A stretch of 64,000 bases of DNA from Alcaligenaceae bacterium (GCA_013416455.1 JACCES010000001.1:248001-312000), one strand, 5' to 3'; shown: positions 26,663-35,697, counted from the first letter of the stretch. The notes: generated by a model not told the origin, from the sequence alone. Numbers and translations: made by a program.

Positions 26663-27730
26663 ATGAACGACGATACAGCCAGGAAGCGGCACGGGAAGCG
26701 TGCCGATCAGCGTGTGAGGACGCGGCGATCCGCCGCGAGGATGGAGGACGTGGCCAAAGAAGCTGGCGTCTCTTTGATGACTGTCTCACGCGCCTTGCAT
26801 CAGCCGGCTCTTGTGTCAAAAAAATCGTATGGCCGGGTCAGCGATGCCATGATCAAGCTGGGCTATGTGCGGGACTTGACGGCGCAGACGCTCGCATCGA
26901 AATCGAGCCGCATGATCGGGGTCGTGGTGCCCACGCTTTTGAATCCCGTGTTTTCAGAGGCCGTCGAAGGGCTGTCGGACGGCCTGGAAAGCGAGGGATA
27001 TCAGCTTCTGATCGCTTCGTCCGGGTTTTCACTGCGGCAGGAAGAGCTGGCGGTCCAGACGATACTGGGGCGCCGGCCTGATAGTGTCATCGTTACCGGC
27101 CAGCTGCATTCCCGGCACACACAGCAGCTGCTGCTGAAGTCCGGTGTGCCCATTTATGAAATGGGCAACGTGGACGCTGAACCCCTGGACACGGCCGTAG
27201 GGGCTTCGAATAGTCAGGCGGCGCATGACTTGACGCGGCATCTGGTCAATCGAGGTTATCGGAACATAGGCTATATCGGCGGCCACACTGAGGACAACGA
27301 CCGTGCGATGTCCCGCGAAAAGGGTTTTCTGAACGCGCTCAATGCGGAAGGCGTGGCAATGAATCCGCAGGCCATGATCCGATGCAACCCCGTCCGCTAT
27401 GGCGAAGGCCTTCAGGCATTGGAGCAGCTGCTGGATCGCTTTCCTGAAACCGACGCGGTGTTCTGCAGCGTGGAAATGCTGGCTATCGGGGCGCTTTGCC
27501 TTTGTCAGCAACGAGGGATCCGGGTTCCGGATCAACTTGCCATCGTCTGCTTCGATAGTGGTGAACTCAGTTCCTTGGTGTCCCCCACGCTGACTCGGAT
27601 CCGCCTGCCTCGATATGAGCTCGGGACGAGCATCGCAGAAGATTTCGTGAGCCGCCGCGCGGCGGCCGGACCTTTGGCCCCTCGAACCATCAATCTCGGA
27701 TACCGCCTCATTGAGGGTGAAAGTACCTGA
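26663..27730 (+). CDS. LacI-family transcriptional regulator
   Basis: A 355-residue LacI/GalR regulator. The helix-turn-helix with hinge is ARMEDVAKEAGVSLMTVSRALHQPALVSKKSYGRV, and the periplasmic-binding-like core starts IGVVVPTLLNPVFSEAVEGLSDGL. About 25 basic residues precede the helix-turn-helix. The ATG at 26663 has no good ribosome site; an internal ATG at 26741 is an alternative start. It resembles GntR-type gluconate/Bug-linked regulators. Its divergent neighbour is a Bug gene. Confidence 0.9.
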   Translation: MNDDTARKRHGKRADQRVRTRRSAARMEDVAKEAGVSLMTVSRALHQPALVSKKSYGRVSDAMIKLGYVRDLTAQTLASKSSRMIGVVVPTLLNPVFSEAVEGLSDGLESEGYQLLIASSGFSLRQEELAVQTILGRRPDSVIVTGQLHSRHTQQLLLKSGVPIYEMGNVDAEPLDTAVGASNSQAAHDLTRHLVNRGYRNIGYIGGHTEDNDRAMSREKGFLNALNAEGVAMNPQAMIRCNPVRYGEGLQALEQLLDRFPETDAVFCSVEMLAIGALCLCQQRGIRVPDQLAIVCFDSGELSSLVSPTLTRIRLPRYELGTSIAEDFVSRRAAAGPLAPRTINLGYRLIEGEST

Positions 27731-27948
27731 CCGCTCGTTTGCGATCACCGGTTGCCGGTCGGCGGGGAACGCCTGGCGCTCAATGCGGCTCTCAAAACGC
27801 TGTCCGGAAGCGTTTCGACATAGAAGCCCGCGTCGACAAGGCCGTGTCCCGTCTGGACCAGCGATACGCGCAGTTTGATCTCGCGCGCCATCAGGACGAG
27901 GGCTGTCGATCGGCGAGCAGATGAGCGGGCGTTTTATGGTGCAAGCAT

Positions 27949-27963
27949 GCACAGTTATAGTGC
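27949..27963. promoter_or_regulatory. NtrC-type binding site
   Basis: GCAC-N7-GTGC with the extended form TGCACAGTTATAGTGCG agrees with the NtrC half-sites (TGCAC and GTGCA, 7 bases apart). It lies about 140 bases upstream of a sigma-54 promoter, the usual enhancer position. Confidence 0.55.
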
Positions 27964-27977
27964 GGCGCATCACATGC

Positions 27978-27991
27978 TTGTCCTAAGACAA
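27978..27991. promoter_or_regulatory. FNR/CRP-like palindrome
   Basis: TTGTC-CTAA-GACAA is a perfect 5-base palindrome with a 4-base spacer, the geometry of FNR-family boxes (TTGAT-N4-ATCAA). It could bind an FNR, DNR or CRP homologue. Alternatively it is fortuitous. Confidence 0.35.
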
Positions 27992-28095
27992 ATCTTCCAT
28001 GTCTCTCAGAATTCCTTCGCGCCGAAATCGCCCGGCGCCCTCATCGTCTCTGTCGCAACGCTGATTTGCGTTGTTTCCTGTCCGCCGCGCAAAAC

Positions 28096-28110
28096 TGGCA
28101 TGCCTATTGC
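28096..28110 (+). promoter_or_regulatory. Sigma-54 (RpoN) promoter for the nirC-nirBD operon
   Basis: TGGCATGCCTATTGC matches the -24/-12 consensus TGGCAC-N5-TTGC at all but one position, with exact spacing of the GG and GC doublets. Transcription would start near 28122, about 43 bases before the nirC ATG. Confidence 0.65.
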
Positions 28111-28164
28111 GTCATGCCTGGGGTAGGGCTGCGCAGGGTCCGAAGCTACGTTAAAGGAAACTCT

Positions 28165-28992
28165 ATGTACCAAGACACCGTTGACGGTTTTGTTGCCGCG
28201 GGACATAAGAAGCTGGCGCAACTGCGCCAGGCACCCCAGGGCTTTTTCATTGCGTGCATGTTGGCCGGCGCCTATATCGGGCTGGCCATTGTGCTGATCT
28301 TCACACTGGGCGCGCAGGTGCCGGACGAGTTCCGCAAACTCGTCATGGGCGCCACCTTTGGGCTGGCGCTCATCCTGGTGGTGATTGCCGGGGCCGAGCT
28401 CTTTACCGGCCACACCATGATCATGTCGCTGCGCCGCTATGCCGGCCACGGCACGTGGGGAGAGGCCGCCGGCCTGTTGGCGGTGAGCTGGGTGGGCAAT
28501 CTGTGCGGTGCCGCTGTCCTGGCCGGCCTGTTCGTGATGGCGGGGGGCGGTGGCCTGCTGAACGATGCGCAAGGTCTGGTCATGACGGTGGCGGCAGAAA
28601 AAATGAATGCCGACGCCGGCAACCTGTTCGCACGAGCGGTACTGTGCAACTGGCTGGTGTGCCTGGCGTTGTGGATGTCGGCTCGCGTGTCTTCCGACAG
28701 TGCCCGCTGCATTGTCATCGCCTGGTGCTTGCTGGCCTTCATTGCCTGCGGCTTCGAACACAGCGTGGCCAACATGACCTTGCTGCTGCTGGCGTTGGCG
28801 GGGCAGCATCCGGAAACAGTCAGCTGGGCAGGCATGGCCTGGAATCTTGGCTGGGTGACGTTGGGCAATATCGTGGGCGGCGCGGTCTTCGTGGCAGGCG
28901 CCTACTGGGCGGCCAGCTCAACGGCCCGGAAAGCGCTCGAGGCCGAACAAGCGGCCGTCACTGCGCCCGTATCGCCGGCAGCGCATTCTTGA
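28165..28992 (+). CDS. nirC: Formate/nitrite transporter-family nitrite channel NirC
   Basis: A 275-residue inner-membrane protein of the FNT family with about six hydrophobic helices. It shows the family signatures GATFGLALILVVIAGAELFTGHTM and a CGFEHSVANMTL segment. It brings nitrite into the cell for NirBD. AAAGGAAA precedes the ATG at 28165. It is the first gene of the nitrite operon. A double-hairpin repeat separates it from nirB. The sigma-54 promoter upstream indicates nitrogen control rather than anaerobic respiration. Confidence 0.92.
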   Translation: MYQDTVDGFVAAGHKKLAQLRQAPQGFFIACMLAGAYIGLAIVLIFTLGAQVPDEFRKLVMGATFGLALILVVIAGAELFTGHTMIMSLRRYAGHGTWGEAAGLLAVSWVGNLCGAAVLAGLFVMAGGGGLLNDAQGLVMTVAAEKMNADAGNLFARAVLCNWLVCLALWMSARVSSDSARCIVIAWCLLAFIACGFEHSVANMTLLLLALAGQHPETVSWAGMAWNLGWVTLGNIVGGAVFVAGAYWAASSTARKALEAEQAAVTAPVSPAAHS

Positions 28993-28995
28993 TTA

Positions 28996-29115
28996 ACCGC
29001 GCGCCGAAGCGTAGGCCTCGTCTTTCACGGCTAGGTTAAGCGAGGCAATATCGACGCCGCGCCGTAGGCGCCTCCGCATCGTGGTGAAGAAGCTCCGGCC
29101 GGCCGGAGTGCTGCA
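28996..29115. repeat. Dispersed double-hairpin intergenic repeat, copy 1
   Basis: Two hairpins are present: GCGCC-GTA-GGCGC (29059-29071) and the perfect palindrome CTCCGGCCGGCCGGAG (29093-29108). The flanking sequence, including the CGCGCCGAAGCG start and TTAAGCGAGGCAA middle, aligns with the copy at 46164-46298. It sits in the operon gap between nirC and nirB, where it may act on mRNA stability or partial termination. Confidence 0.65.
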
Positions 29116-29157
29116 AAAGGGACATGTATGAAACTCACTGAACTTCCCGGGGGAACT

Positions 29158-31689
29158 ATGTCAGAGACGCTCCGCCTGATCGTGATCGGCCATGGCATGG
29201 TGGGACAGCGGTTGCTGGAAGAGCTGGTTCGCCAGCGTTCCGCCTACCACATCACCGTGTTTTGTGAAGAACCTTATCTGGCCTACGACCGGATCCGGCT
29301 GAGCGAATGTTTTGACGGCGATCCGGATATTGCCTTGGCGCATGAAGATTTCTTCCGTGAACATGGCATCACCGTCCTGCGCGGCCAGGCGGCAACCGGA
29401 ATCGACCGCGTCAAACGTCGTGTGTATACGGCGGACGGGCAATCCCATCCTTACGACCGGCTCGTCATGGCCATGGGCGCCGTTCCCTATATCCCCCCCA
29501 CCGAGGGTTACGGCCAGCCGCATTGTCTGCCGTATCGCACACTACGCGACGTCGACACCATCAAGCGAAGCGCGCGGGACAGCCGCAGCGGCGTGGTCAT
29601 CGGCGGCGGCCTGCTGGGTCTGGAGGCGGCGGGCGCCTTGCACAAGCTCAAGCTGGAAACCCACATCGTCGAATACTCGGCGCATCTGATGGCGACGCAA
29701 CTGGATAAAAGGGGCGGAAGCCTGCTGCGCGAGAAGATCGAAGGCATGGGCATCCAGGTGCATACGTCCAGGAAGACAGAAGCGATCGAGCCAGGCACAA
29801 GCCGGCGCTATCGATTGCGCTTTGCCGACGGCGAGGCCCTGGAAACCGACATGGTCGTGTTCTCGGCCGGTATCCGGCCGGCGGACAATCTGGCCAACGT
29901 GTGCAGACTGACCATAGGCGAGCGCGGTGGCGTGGCCATCAATGATCACTGCCAAAGTTCCGACCCCAATATCTACGCCATCGGCGACGTCGCCAGTTGG
30001 CAGAACGCAACCTTCGGCCTGATCGCGCCCGGCTACGACATGGCGCGGGTGTGCGCGGCGCATCTGATGGGACAAACTGAACCGGTCTTCACCGGCGGCA
30101 TCCCATCCACCAAACTGAAATTGCTGGGCGTGGAAGTCGGCTCCATTGGCGACGCGCATGGCAGGACGCCCGACAGCATCAGTTGCGTGGTCGACGACAC
30201 CTTGTCCGGCGAGTACCGCAAGCTGATCATGGACATGACAGGGAAGCGCCTGCTGGGTGCGGTGCTGGTCGGCAATACTTCGAGCTTCGGCATGCTGGAT
30301 CAGTATTACAGCAACCAGTTGCCCCTGCCTGCCCAGCCAGCCGCGCTGATCGCGCCCGCCGGGTTGACGGAACCCGCGCTGGGCATGGACGCACTGCCGG
30401 CCAGCGCCCAAATATGTTCGTGCAACGGTGTCAGCAAGGGGGCGCTGTGCGGCGCCATCGCCTCGGGCTGCACGGATCTGGGCAATCTGAAGGCCCAGAC
30501 CCGTGCCGGAACAAGCTGCGGTGGCTGCGCGCCCCTGGTCAAGCAGGTGCTGGAGGCCGAGCTCAAACGCCTGGGCGTGGCGGTGGATAAAAGCCTGTGC
30601 GAGCACTTCGCCCACGACCGCCAGGAACTCTACCATCTGGTGCGCATTCATGGCATCCGGGATTTCAAGTCCTTGATCGAGCAGCATGGCAAGGGCCGGG
30701 GTTGCGACATCTGCAAACCCGTCGTCGCCTCCATTCTGGCCTCGTGCTGGAATGATTATGTGCTTTCCTCGGCGAACGCCCCCCTTCAGGACAGCAACGA
30801 CGCCTATCTGGCCAACCTTCAGAAGGACGGCACGTATTCCGTCGTGCCCCGGATTCCAGGCGGTGAAATCACGCCCGACAAGCTGATCGTGATTGGCGAA
30901 GTGGCACGCAAGTACGCGCTGTACACCAAGATCACGGGTGGCCAGCGCATCGATCTATTTGGCGCCCGCCTGGAACAGTTGCCCGCGATCTGGAAGGAAT
31001 TGGTGGATGCGGGATTCGAATCCGGGCATGCCTATGGCAAGGCCCTGCGCACGGCCAAGTCCTGCGTGGGCAGTACCTGGTGCCGCTTTGGCGTGCGGGA
31101 CTCGGTCAGCATGGCGATCCGGCTGGAAGAACGCTACCGCGGCTTGCGCGCGCCCCACAAGCTGAAGATGGCGGTATCGGGCTGCACCCGTGAGTGTGCG
31201 GAAGCGCAAAGCAAGGACGTCGGCGTCATCGCCACCGACAAAGGCTGGAACCTGTATGTGTGCGGGAACGGCGGCATGCGCCCGCGCCATGCGGAGCTGC
31301 TGGCATCCGACCTGGACGATGCCGGCCTGATCAAGGCCATCGACCGGTTTCTGATGCTGTATATCCGTACCGCCGATCGCCTGCAACGTACGGCGGCGTG
31401 GCGGGAAGGACTTGAAGGCGGCCTGGACTACCTCAAGCAGGTTGTCCTGCAGGACAGCCTGGGCATCGGCGACGAGCTGGAAGCCCAGATGCAGGCGCAG
31501 GTCGACACCTATGAATGCGAATGGTCGCGCACGTTGAAGGATGAACGCGCGCTGCGGCGCTTCCGCACGGTCATCAACGATGACGGCCCGGACGAGCACA
31601 TCATCCATGTGATGGAGCGCGGCCAGCCCAGGCCGGCAACCGCTGACGAACGCGCCGCGGCTATGCGGAACGACATCATTGAAGTTTGA
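29158..31689 (+). CDS. nirB: Assimilatory nitrite reductase, large subunit NirB
   Basis: NirB reduces nitrite to ammonium with NADH, in the cytoplasm, together with NirD. The 843-residue chain shows an FAD/NAD(P)H-binding half (LIVIGHGMVGQRLLEEL and SGVVIGGGLLGLEAAGAL), a BFD-like [2Fe-2S] domain with C420, C422, C454 and C457 (CSC...CGGC), and sulfite/nitrite reductase half-domains. The siroheme-[4Fe-4S] cysteines are C636, C642, C676 and C680 (CVGSTWC and GCTREC). All cofactor ligands are intact. ATG 29158 fits the family start and has GGGGGA upstream; ATG 29128 in the same frame is possible. Confidence 0.95.
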   Translation: MSETLRLIVIGHGMVGQRLLEELVRQRSAYHITVFCEEPYLAYDRIRLSECFDGDPDIALAHEDFFREHGITVLRGQAATGIDRVKRRVYTADGQSHPYDRLVMAMGAVPYIPPTEGYGQPHCLPYRTLRDVDTIKRSARDSRSGVVIGGGLLGLEAAGALHKLKLETHIVEYSAHLMATQLDKRGGSLLREKIEGMGIQVHTSRKTEAIEPGTSRRYRLRFADGEALETDMVVFSAGIRPADNLANVCRLTIGERGGVAINDHCQSSDPNIYAIGDVASWQNATFGLIAPGYDMARVCAAHLMGQTEPVFTGGIPSTKLKLLGVEVGSIGDAHGRTPDSISCVVDDTLSGEYRKLIMDMTGKRLLGAVLVGNTSSFGMLDQYYSNQLPLPAQPAALIAPAGLTEPALGMDALPASAQICSCNGVSKGALCGAIASGCTDLGNLKAQTRAGTSCGGCAPLVKQVLEAELKRLGVAVDKSLCEHFAHDRQELYHLVRIHGIRDFKSLIEQHGKGRGCDICKPVVASILASCWNDYVLSSANAPLQDSNDAYLANLQKDGTYSVVPRIPGGEITPDKLIVIGEVARKYALYTKITGGQRIDLFGARLEQLPAIWKELVDAGFESGHAYGKALRTAKSCVGSTWCRFGVRDSVSMAIRLEERYRGLRAPHKLKMAVSGCTRECAEAQSKDVGVIATDKGWNLYVCGNGGMRPRHAELLASDLDDAGLIKAIDRFLMLYIRTADRLQRTAAWREGLEGGLDYLKQVVLQDSLGIGDELEAQMQAQVDTYECEWSRTLKDERALRRFRTVINDDGPDEHIIHVMERGQPRPATADERAAAMRNDIIEV

Positions 31690-31699
31690 GGAGAGCCAC

Positions 31700-32095
31700 A
31701 TGATGAATCCTGTGTATCCCGGCCCGGCAACCGTAGCCCCGGCTTGGCAGCCCATATGCCATATCGATGATCTGATCCCGGACGCGGGGATCGCCGTGCG
31801 CGCGCACGGGCGCCAGATCGCCATCTTTCAGACCGAAACCGGCATATTCGCCCTGGACAACCTCGACCCGTTCAGCCAGGCCGCCGTGCTGTCGCGCGGT
31901 ATTGTGGGCGACCTGAAAGGGCGCGCTGTCGTGGCGTCGCCCATGTACAAGCAGCACTTCTGCCTTCGAACCGGCCAATGCATCGAGGACGACACTGTGT
32001 CGGTGCAGTGCTGGCCTCTGCGTCAAGACGATGACGGCATGCTGAGCGCGGGCTTGCCGCAAGCCACGGAGGTGGATGACCATGCCTGCATCTGA
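31700..32095 (+). CDS. nirD: Nitrite reductase small subunit NirD
   Basis: A 131-residue NirD protein with the Rieske-like beta fold. As in other NirD proteins the iron-sulfur ligands (C-x-H and C-x2-H) are absent; the equivalent region reads NLDPFSQAAVLSRGIVGDL and SPMYKQHFCL. It supports NirB, possibly in electron transfer or assembly. TTGAGGAGAG precedes the ATG at 31700, ten bases after the nirB stop. Confidence 0.94.
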   Translation: MMNPVYPGPATVAPAWQPICHIDDLIPDAGIAVRAHGRQIAIFQTETGIFALDNLDPFSQAAVLSRGIVGDLKGRAVVASPMYKQHFCLRTGQCIEDDTVSVQCWPLRQDDDGMLSAGLPQATEVDDHACI

Positions 32096-32930
32096 AGCGC
32101 CTGGCGCACGAGCAGTGAGATTCACGCCGCCGCCGATGACGCCCGTCCGGCAAGCCCGGGGCCGGGTTTGGTTGATCGGCGCCGGTCCCGGCGATCCGGA
32201 CCTGATCACGGTGGCCGGCTTGAAAGTGCTGCAAGCCGCCGACGTGGTCATCCACGATCGTCTGGGCGCACCGGCACTGTTGGGAGAATGCCGGCCCGAT
32301 GCGCTGAAAATCAACGTCGGCAAGCGGGCCGGCCGCCACGCCTTGCCTCAGGAAGAGATCAACATGCTTCTGGCCCGGCATGCCATGGCGGGACGGCTGG
32401 TGGTGCGCCTGAAAGGCGGCGACCCCTTCATTTTCGGCCGCGGCGGCGAAGAAATGATGGCGCTGCGCCAACGGGGCATCCAGGTGGACATCGTTCCGGG
32501 CGTCACCGCCGCCAGCGCCTGTGCCGCGGCGACCGGCATTCCACTGACCCATCGCGGCCTGGCGTCTGAAGTCTCCATGATTACCGCCCACCACCGTAAG
32601 GACGCCGAAGGCTGCAACTGGAAACAACTGGCGGCCCAGCGAGACCGTACCCTGGTGTTTTATATGGGCCTGTCGCAGGCGGCGGACATAGCCCATGGCT
32701 TGATGCGGCACGGTTTTGCCGGCGACACCCCCGTGGCGCTGATCTCGAACGGGGCCACGTCCAGGCAAGCGGCATTGCGCTGCACCCTGGACTGCCTGCC
32801 TGCAAGCGCACAGCACGAAGGGCTGATGTCTCCCTGCCTGATTGTGGTGGGTAAGGTGGTCGATCTGGCCCATCCCCACTGTGTGGCGCAGGCCATGCCG
32901 ACATACGAGGTGTCACAATGGGTGGCCTGA
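32082..32930 (+). CDS. cobA: Uroporphyrinogen-III C-methyltransferase (SUMT)
   Basis: A 282-residue S-adenosylmethionine-dependent methyltransferase that makes precorrin-2, the siroheme precursor for NirB. Motifs in order are VWLIGAGPGDPDLITVAGL (motif I), VVIHDRLGA, VRLKGGDPFIFGRGGEE, VPGVTAASACAAATGIPLTHRG, and FYMGL near position 200. All are intact. The ATG at 32082 has GGAGG nine bases upstream; 32076 is too close. It overlaps the nirD stop by 14 bases. The next gene supplies the dehydrogenase and ferrochelatase steps. Confidence 0.95.
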   Translation: MPASEAPGARAVRFTPPPMTPVRQARGRVWLIGAGPGDPDLITVAGLKVLQAADVVIHDRLGAPALLGECRPDALKINVGKRAGRHALPQEEINMLLARHAMAGRLVVRLKGGDPFIFGRGGEEMMALRQRGIQVDIVPGVTAASACAAATGIPLTHRGLASEVSMITAHHRKDAEGCNWKQLAAQRDRTLVFYMGLSQAADIAHGLMRHGFAGDTPVALISNGATSRQAALRCTLDCLPASAQHEGLMSPCLIVVGKVVDLAHPHCVAQAMPTYEVSQWVA

Positions 32931-33907
32931 AGCGCCTGTATCCGGTTTTTGCCGATCTGGGCGGTCGCTCTGTGCGGCTCGTGGGCGGCGGCGCTGTCGC
33001 CGAGCGCAAGGCGCGCATGTTGCTCGAGAGCCATGCACGGCTGCGGGTGGGCGCGCCTGCATTGACCGCCACGCTGCAAGCTTGGGCCGATGAGGGCCGC
33101 TTGACGCACGACGCCGGAGAATTCCAGGACAACTGGCTGGACGATGTATGGCTGGTCATCGCCGCTACCGATGACGATGCCGTCAATGCGCGGGTCAAGC
33201 AGCTGGCTGACCAGCGCCGCATTCTTGCCAATGTGGTCGATGACCCGCGGCATTCGTCCTTTCAAGTGCCTGCGGTGGTTGATCGCTCGCCCATACTGAT
33301 CGCGATCTCGTCGGGCGGATCGGCGCCGGTGTTGGCGCGCCGATTGCGCGAACGCCTGGAATCGCTTTTCGACCACGCCTTGAGCGGCCTGGGCCAACTG
33401 GCGCATCGTTACCGTGGGCCCATCCGCGAGGTGTATCCTGATTTGGGCGCGCGTCGGCGCTTCTATGATTGGTTGTTCGATGGACCGGTGCTGACGCACA
33501 TACGCAACGGAGACCCGGGGCAGGCCGAGCGCAGTTTGCAAGGCAAGCTGGCTGAACCGGATGATGCACCCTCAACCACGGTAACCCTGATCGACGCCAC
33601 ACACGTGGATCCCGCCCGCCTGACGCTGGGCGGTCTGCGTGCATTGTACGAAGCCGATGTCATTGCTTATGAAGACGAACGGGCGGAGAGCCTGATTGGC
33701 CTGGCCCGGCGCGACGCTGCCCGGCACCGGCTGTCCGATGCCGATCTACGCGGCCCGATGGCACTGGCCCACGCTCTGGTTCGCCTCGGCGAAACACATC
33801 CGTGCATCGTGCTGCTGAAAACGCAGGGCGCACCGGACACAGTGTGGCTGGAGCAGGCGGCGTCTAGGCTGGGCAATGCCGGTGTGGTATGCCGGCTGAT
33901 GACTTAG
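32918..33907 (+). CDS. CysG-like precorrin-2 dehydrogenase/sirohydrochlorin ferrochelatase with vestigial methyltransferase domain
   Basis: A 329-residue protein. Residues 1 to about 215 match the CysG N-terminal half: LYPVFADLGGRSVRLVGGGAVAERKARMLL (NAD site), NVVDDPRHSSFQVPAVVDRSPILIAISSGG and ARRLRERLESL. It should oxidise precorrin-2 and insert iron to give siroheme. The last 100 residues resemble only the start of SUMT (VTLIDATHVDPARLTLGGLRALYEADVIAYEDE), but the GAGPGDP motif and the later GDPFIFGRG and TAASA motifs are lost. The separate cobA upstream supplies the missing activity. It overlaps cobA by 13 bases and has GAGGTG before its ATG. Confidence 0.85.
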   Translation: MGGLKRLYPVFADLGGRSVRLVGGGAVAERKARMLLESHARLRVGAPALTATLQAWADEGRLTHDAGEFQDNWLDDVWLVIAATDDDAVNARVKQLADQRRILANVVDDPRHSSFQVPAVVDRSPILIAISSGGSAPVLARRLRERLESLFDHALSGLGQLAHRYRGPIREVYPDLGARRRFYDWLFDGPVLTHIRNGDPGQAERSLQGKLAEPDDAPSTTVTLIDATHVDPARLTLGGLRALYEADVIAYEDERAESLIGLARRDAARHRLSDADLRGPMALAHALVRLGETHPCIVLLKTQGAPDTVWLEQAASRLGNAGVVCRLMT

Positions 33908-33940
33908 CCTGCGTACCGGCAACAGGCCCTGGGCGCGTGG

Positions 33941-35515
33941 TCAATGTCCAATGACCGTGGCGCATATCCGGTTGCGTCCCGTTTGCTTGGCGGCGTAAAG
34001 CTGCGCATCCGCCTGATCGAAAAGCGCTTGCGCGCCGGGATCCCCCCCGATGATCGTGGCAATACCGATGCTCAGCGTAAGCCACGGCGGAGACGCCGAC
34101 GCATTGGGCAGGCCCTGCTCGGCGACGTCGCGGTTGATGCGCTCGGCCAGGGTAAGGGCATCTTCAGCCGCGGTATCGGCCAACAAGCATGTGAATTCTT
34201 CTCCGCCATAGCGCGCCACCAGATCGGTGGATCGAGCCACGTTGCGTTCCAGGATGCGGGCGATGGCATGCAAGTAGCCGTCGCCCGTGGCGTGGCCGTA
34301 ATGATCGTTGACGCTCTTGAAGTGATCCACGTCGATGATGAGCAGGCTCAGGGGCGAACCCGTGCGCCGATAGCGCGCGTACTCGTAGGTCAGCATCTGA
34401 TCGAAACGCCGGCGATTCGAAAGCCCGGTCAGGCTATCGGTCTGGCTCAGTGTTTCGAGTTTCTGATAGGCCTCTTGCAAGGCCTGGCGCTGTTGCTGGA
34501 TGTAGGTGTTCCGCTCTGTCAAAAGATTGGTCACGCGGCGATATCGCAGCAGCGCCAGATAAAAGAACAAGGCCAGCAGCGCCGCCGCGACGCTGGCGGA
34601 CAGCAACATCACTTTCTGGTGGCGCTGGGCCATATAGCGTTCAATGAAATGGCGTTCCCCGTCTTCGTGCTCCATGACCGATACCGATATGTCAAGGACG
34701 GCCAGGTATTGGTTGAATGCATCGACGAGACGCTGATGCGCGGACGACCGGCTGAAGTAGTAGCGGTAGGCGCGCGGGTGCTCGTGCAGGGTGTGAATGA
34801 CTTCCAGATCGAAGAATTCCTGGCGGTAGCGTTTCTCGATAAAGATGTCCTTGTTGAATACGGCGACATCGATCACGCCATCCTGTACAGCCTGAAACAG
34901 GCCATCACTGCTGGTCTGGTTGTATGGGTGCAGCTGGGAAGCCGGGACAAGGGTCTGAAGAATGGGCTCGAATGAAACCCCTTTCACATAACCGACCCGG
35001 TACTTGCCCAGATCGTCGATGGTGTGCACTGATATGCGCGACCTGTGCCGTGCGATGATCGCATAATGGCTTTCATAATAAGGGATGGTGAACAAGCCCC
35101 GCTTGGCGCGTTCAGCGGAATGGCTCAGCGGAATGAAAAGATCGGCGCGTCCTTCCTGCACATGCCGGATTTTGTCGACCACGGTTTCGTCCCGGCCGGG
35201 GATGATGTCGAAACCGATGCCGAGTTCCTTTGCTATAAAACAAAGGATGTCCGTGGCGATGCCGTCGTAGGTCTGCCGGCCTTCGTCGTACCGCGCCATC
35301 GGCGGTGCGTTGACCGCCACCACCTTCAAGGGCGGCATGGCCCGAAGCTCGGCCAGCAGCGGGGCGTCGATCTTCACTGGCTCGATCAAATGAATGTTCT
35401 GCGCGCCGTTGCAGGCGATTGCGGGATGGGCCGGCAAGGCGCAAAAGGCGACGCCCAACACGATGATGCCACTGGGAAGGGCTCCTGTGAACCGGGATAG
35501 CCTTGCGAGGAACAT
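33941..35515 (-). CDS. Diguanylate cyclase with periplasmic solute-binding (SBP_bac_3-like) sensor
   Basis: A 524-residue membrane protein. A signal sequence (about 1-34) leads to a periplasmic domain resembling family-3 amino-acid binding proteins (about 60-290, with KVVAVNAPPMARYDEGRQTYDGIATDILCFIAKELG). A transmembrane helix follows near 302-324, then a helical linker and a GGDEF domain. The active-site GGEEF is at 437-441, with an RxxD inhibitory site at 428-431 five residues before it. It should make c-di-GMP in response to a small solute. It converges on the nitrite operon with 33 bases between. Confidence 0.92.
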   Translation of the reverse strand: MFLARLSRFTGALPSGIIVLGVAFCALPAHPAIACNGAQNIHLIEPVKIDAPLLAELRAMPPLKVVAVNAPPMARYDEGRQTYDGIATDILCFIAKELGIGFDIIPGRDETVVDKIRHVQEGRADLFIPLSHSAERAKRGLFTIPYYESHYAIIARHRSRISVHTIDDLGKYRVGYVKGVSFEPILQTLVPASQLHPYNQTSSDGLFQAVQDGVIDVAVFNKDIFIEKRYRQEFFDLEVIHTLHEHPRAYRYYFSRSSAHQRLVDAFNQYLAVLDISVSVMEHEDGERHFIERYMAQRHQKVMLLSASVAAALLALFFYLALLRYRRVTNLLTERNTYIQQQRQALQEAYQKLETLSQTDSLTGLSNRRRFDQMLTYEYARYRRTGSPLSLLIIDVDHFKSVNDHYGHATGDGYLHAIARILERNVARSTDLVARYGGEEFTCLLADTAAEDALTLAERINRDVAEQGLPNASASPPWLTLSIGIATIIGGDPGAQALFDQADAQLYAAKQTGRNRICATVIGH

Positions 35516-35697
35516 TGTTATCGAAATTGTGCTGCCGGAATCAACCTTGCGATCGGGACGCGCGATGGGGCGCCGGGATCCGGGCAGCCTCCGCCATGCG
35601 TCCCCGCTTTGGGAATACGGGCCACTATTGTAACGGAGGGTGAGTGGACGGCCTGATGGCGACCGCCTTGCGGGCGGGGCCGCCGGCGTCTTTATGG

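Larger units (their letters stand above)
27731..28164. other. 434-base intergenic region upstream of nirC
   Basis: No confident gene lies here. It holds the probable control region of the nitrite operon: an NtrC-type site, an FNR-like palindrome and a sigma-54 promoter, listed separately. On the minus strand a 48-codon frame (27745-27891; starts MAREIKLRVSLVQTGHG) has protein-like composition but is not recognised and lacks a good ribosome site. It may be a gene remnant. Confidence 0.6.

Noticed and set aside
29542-30687. A 381-codon minus-strand frame opposite nirB
   Set aside because: Antisense shadow of NirB.
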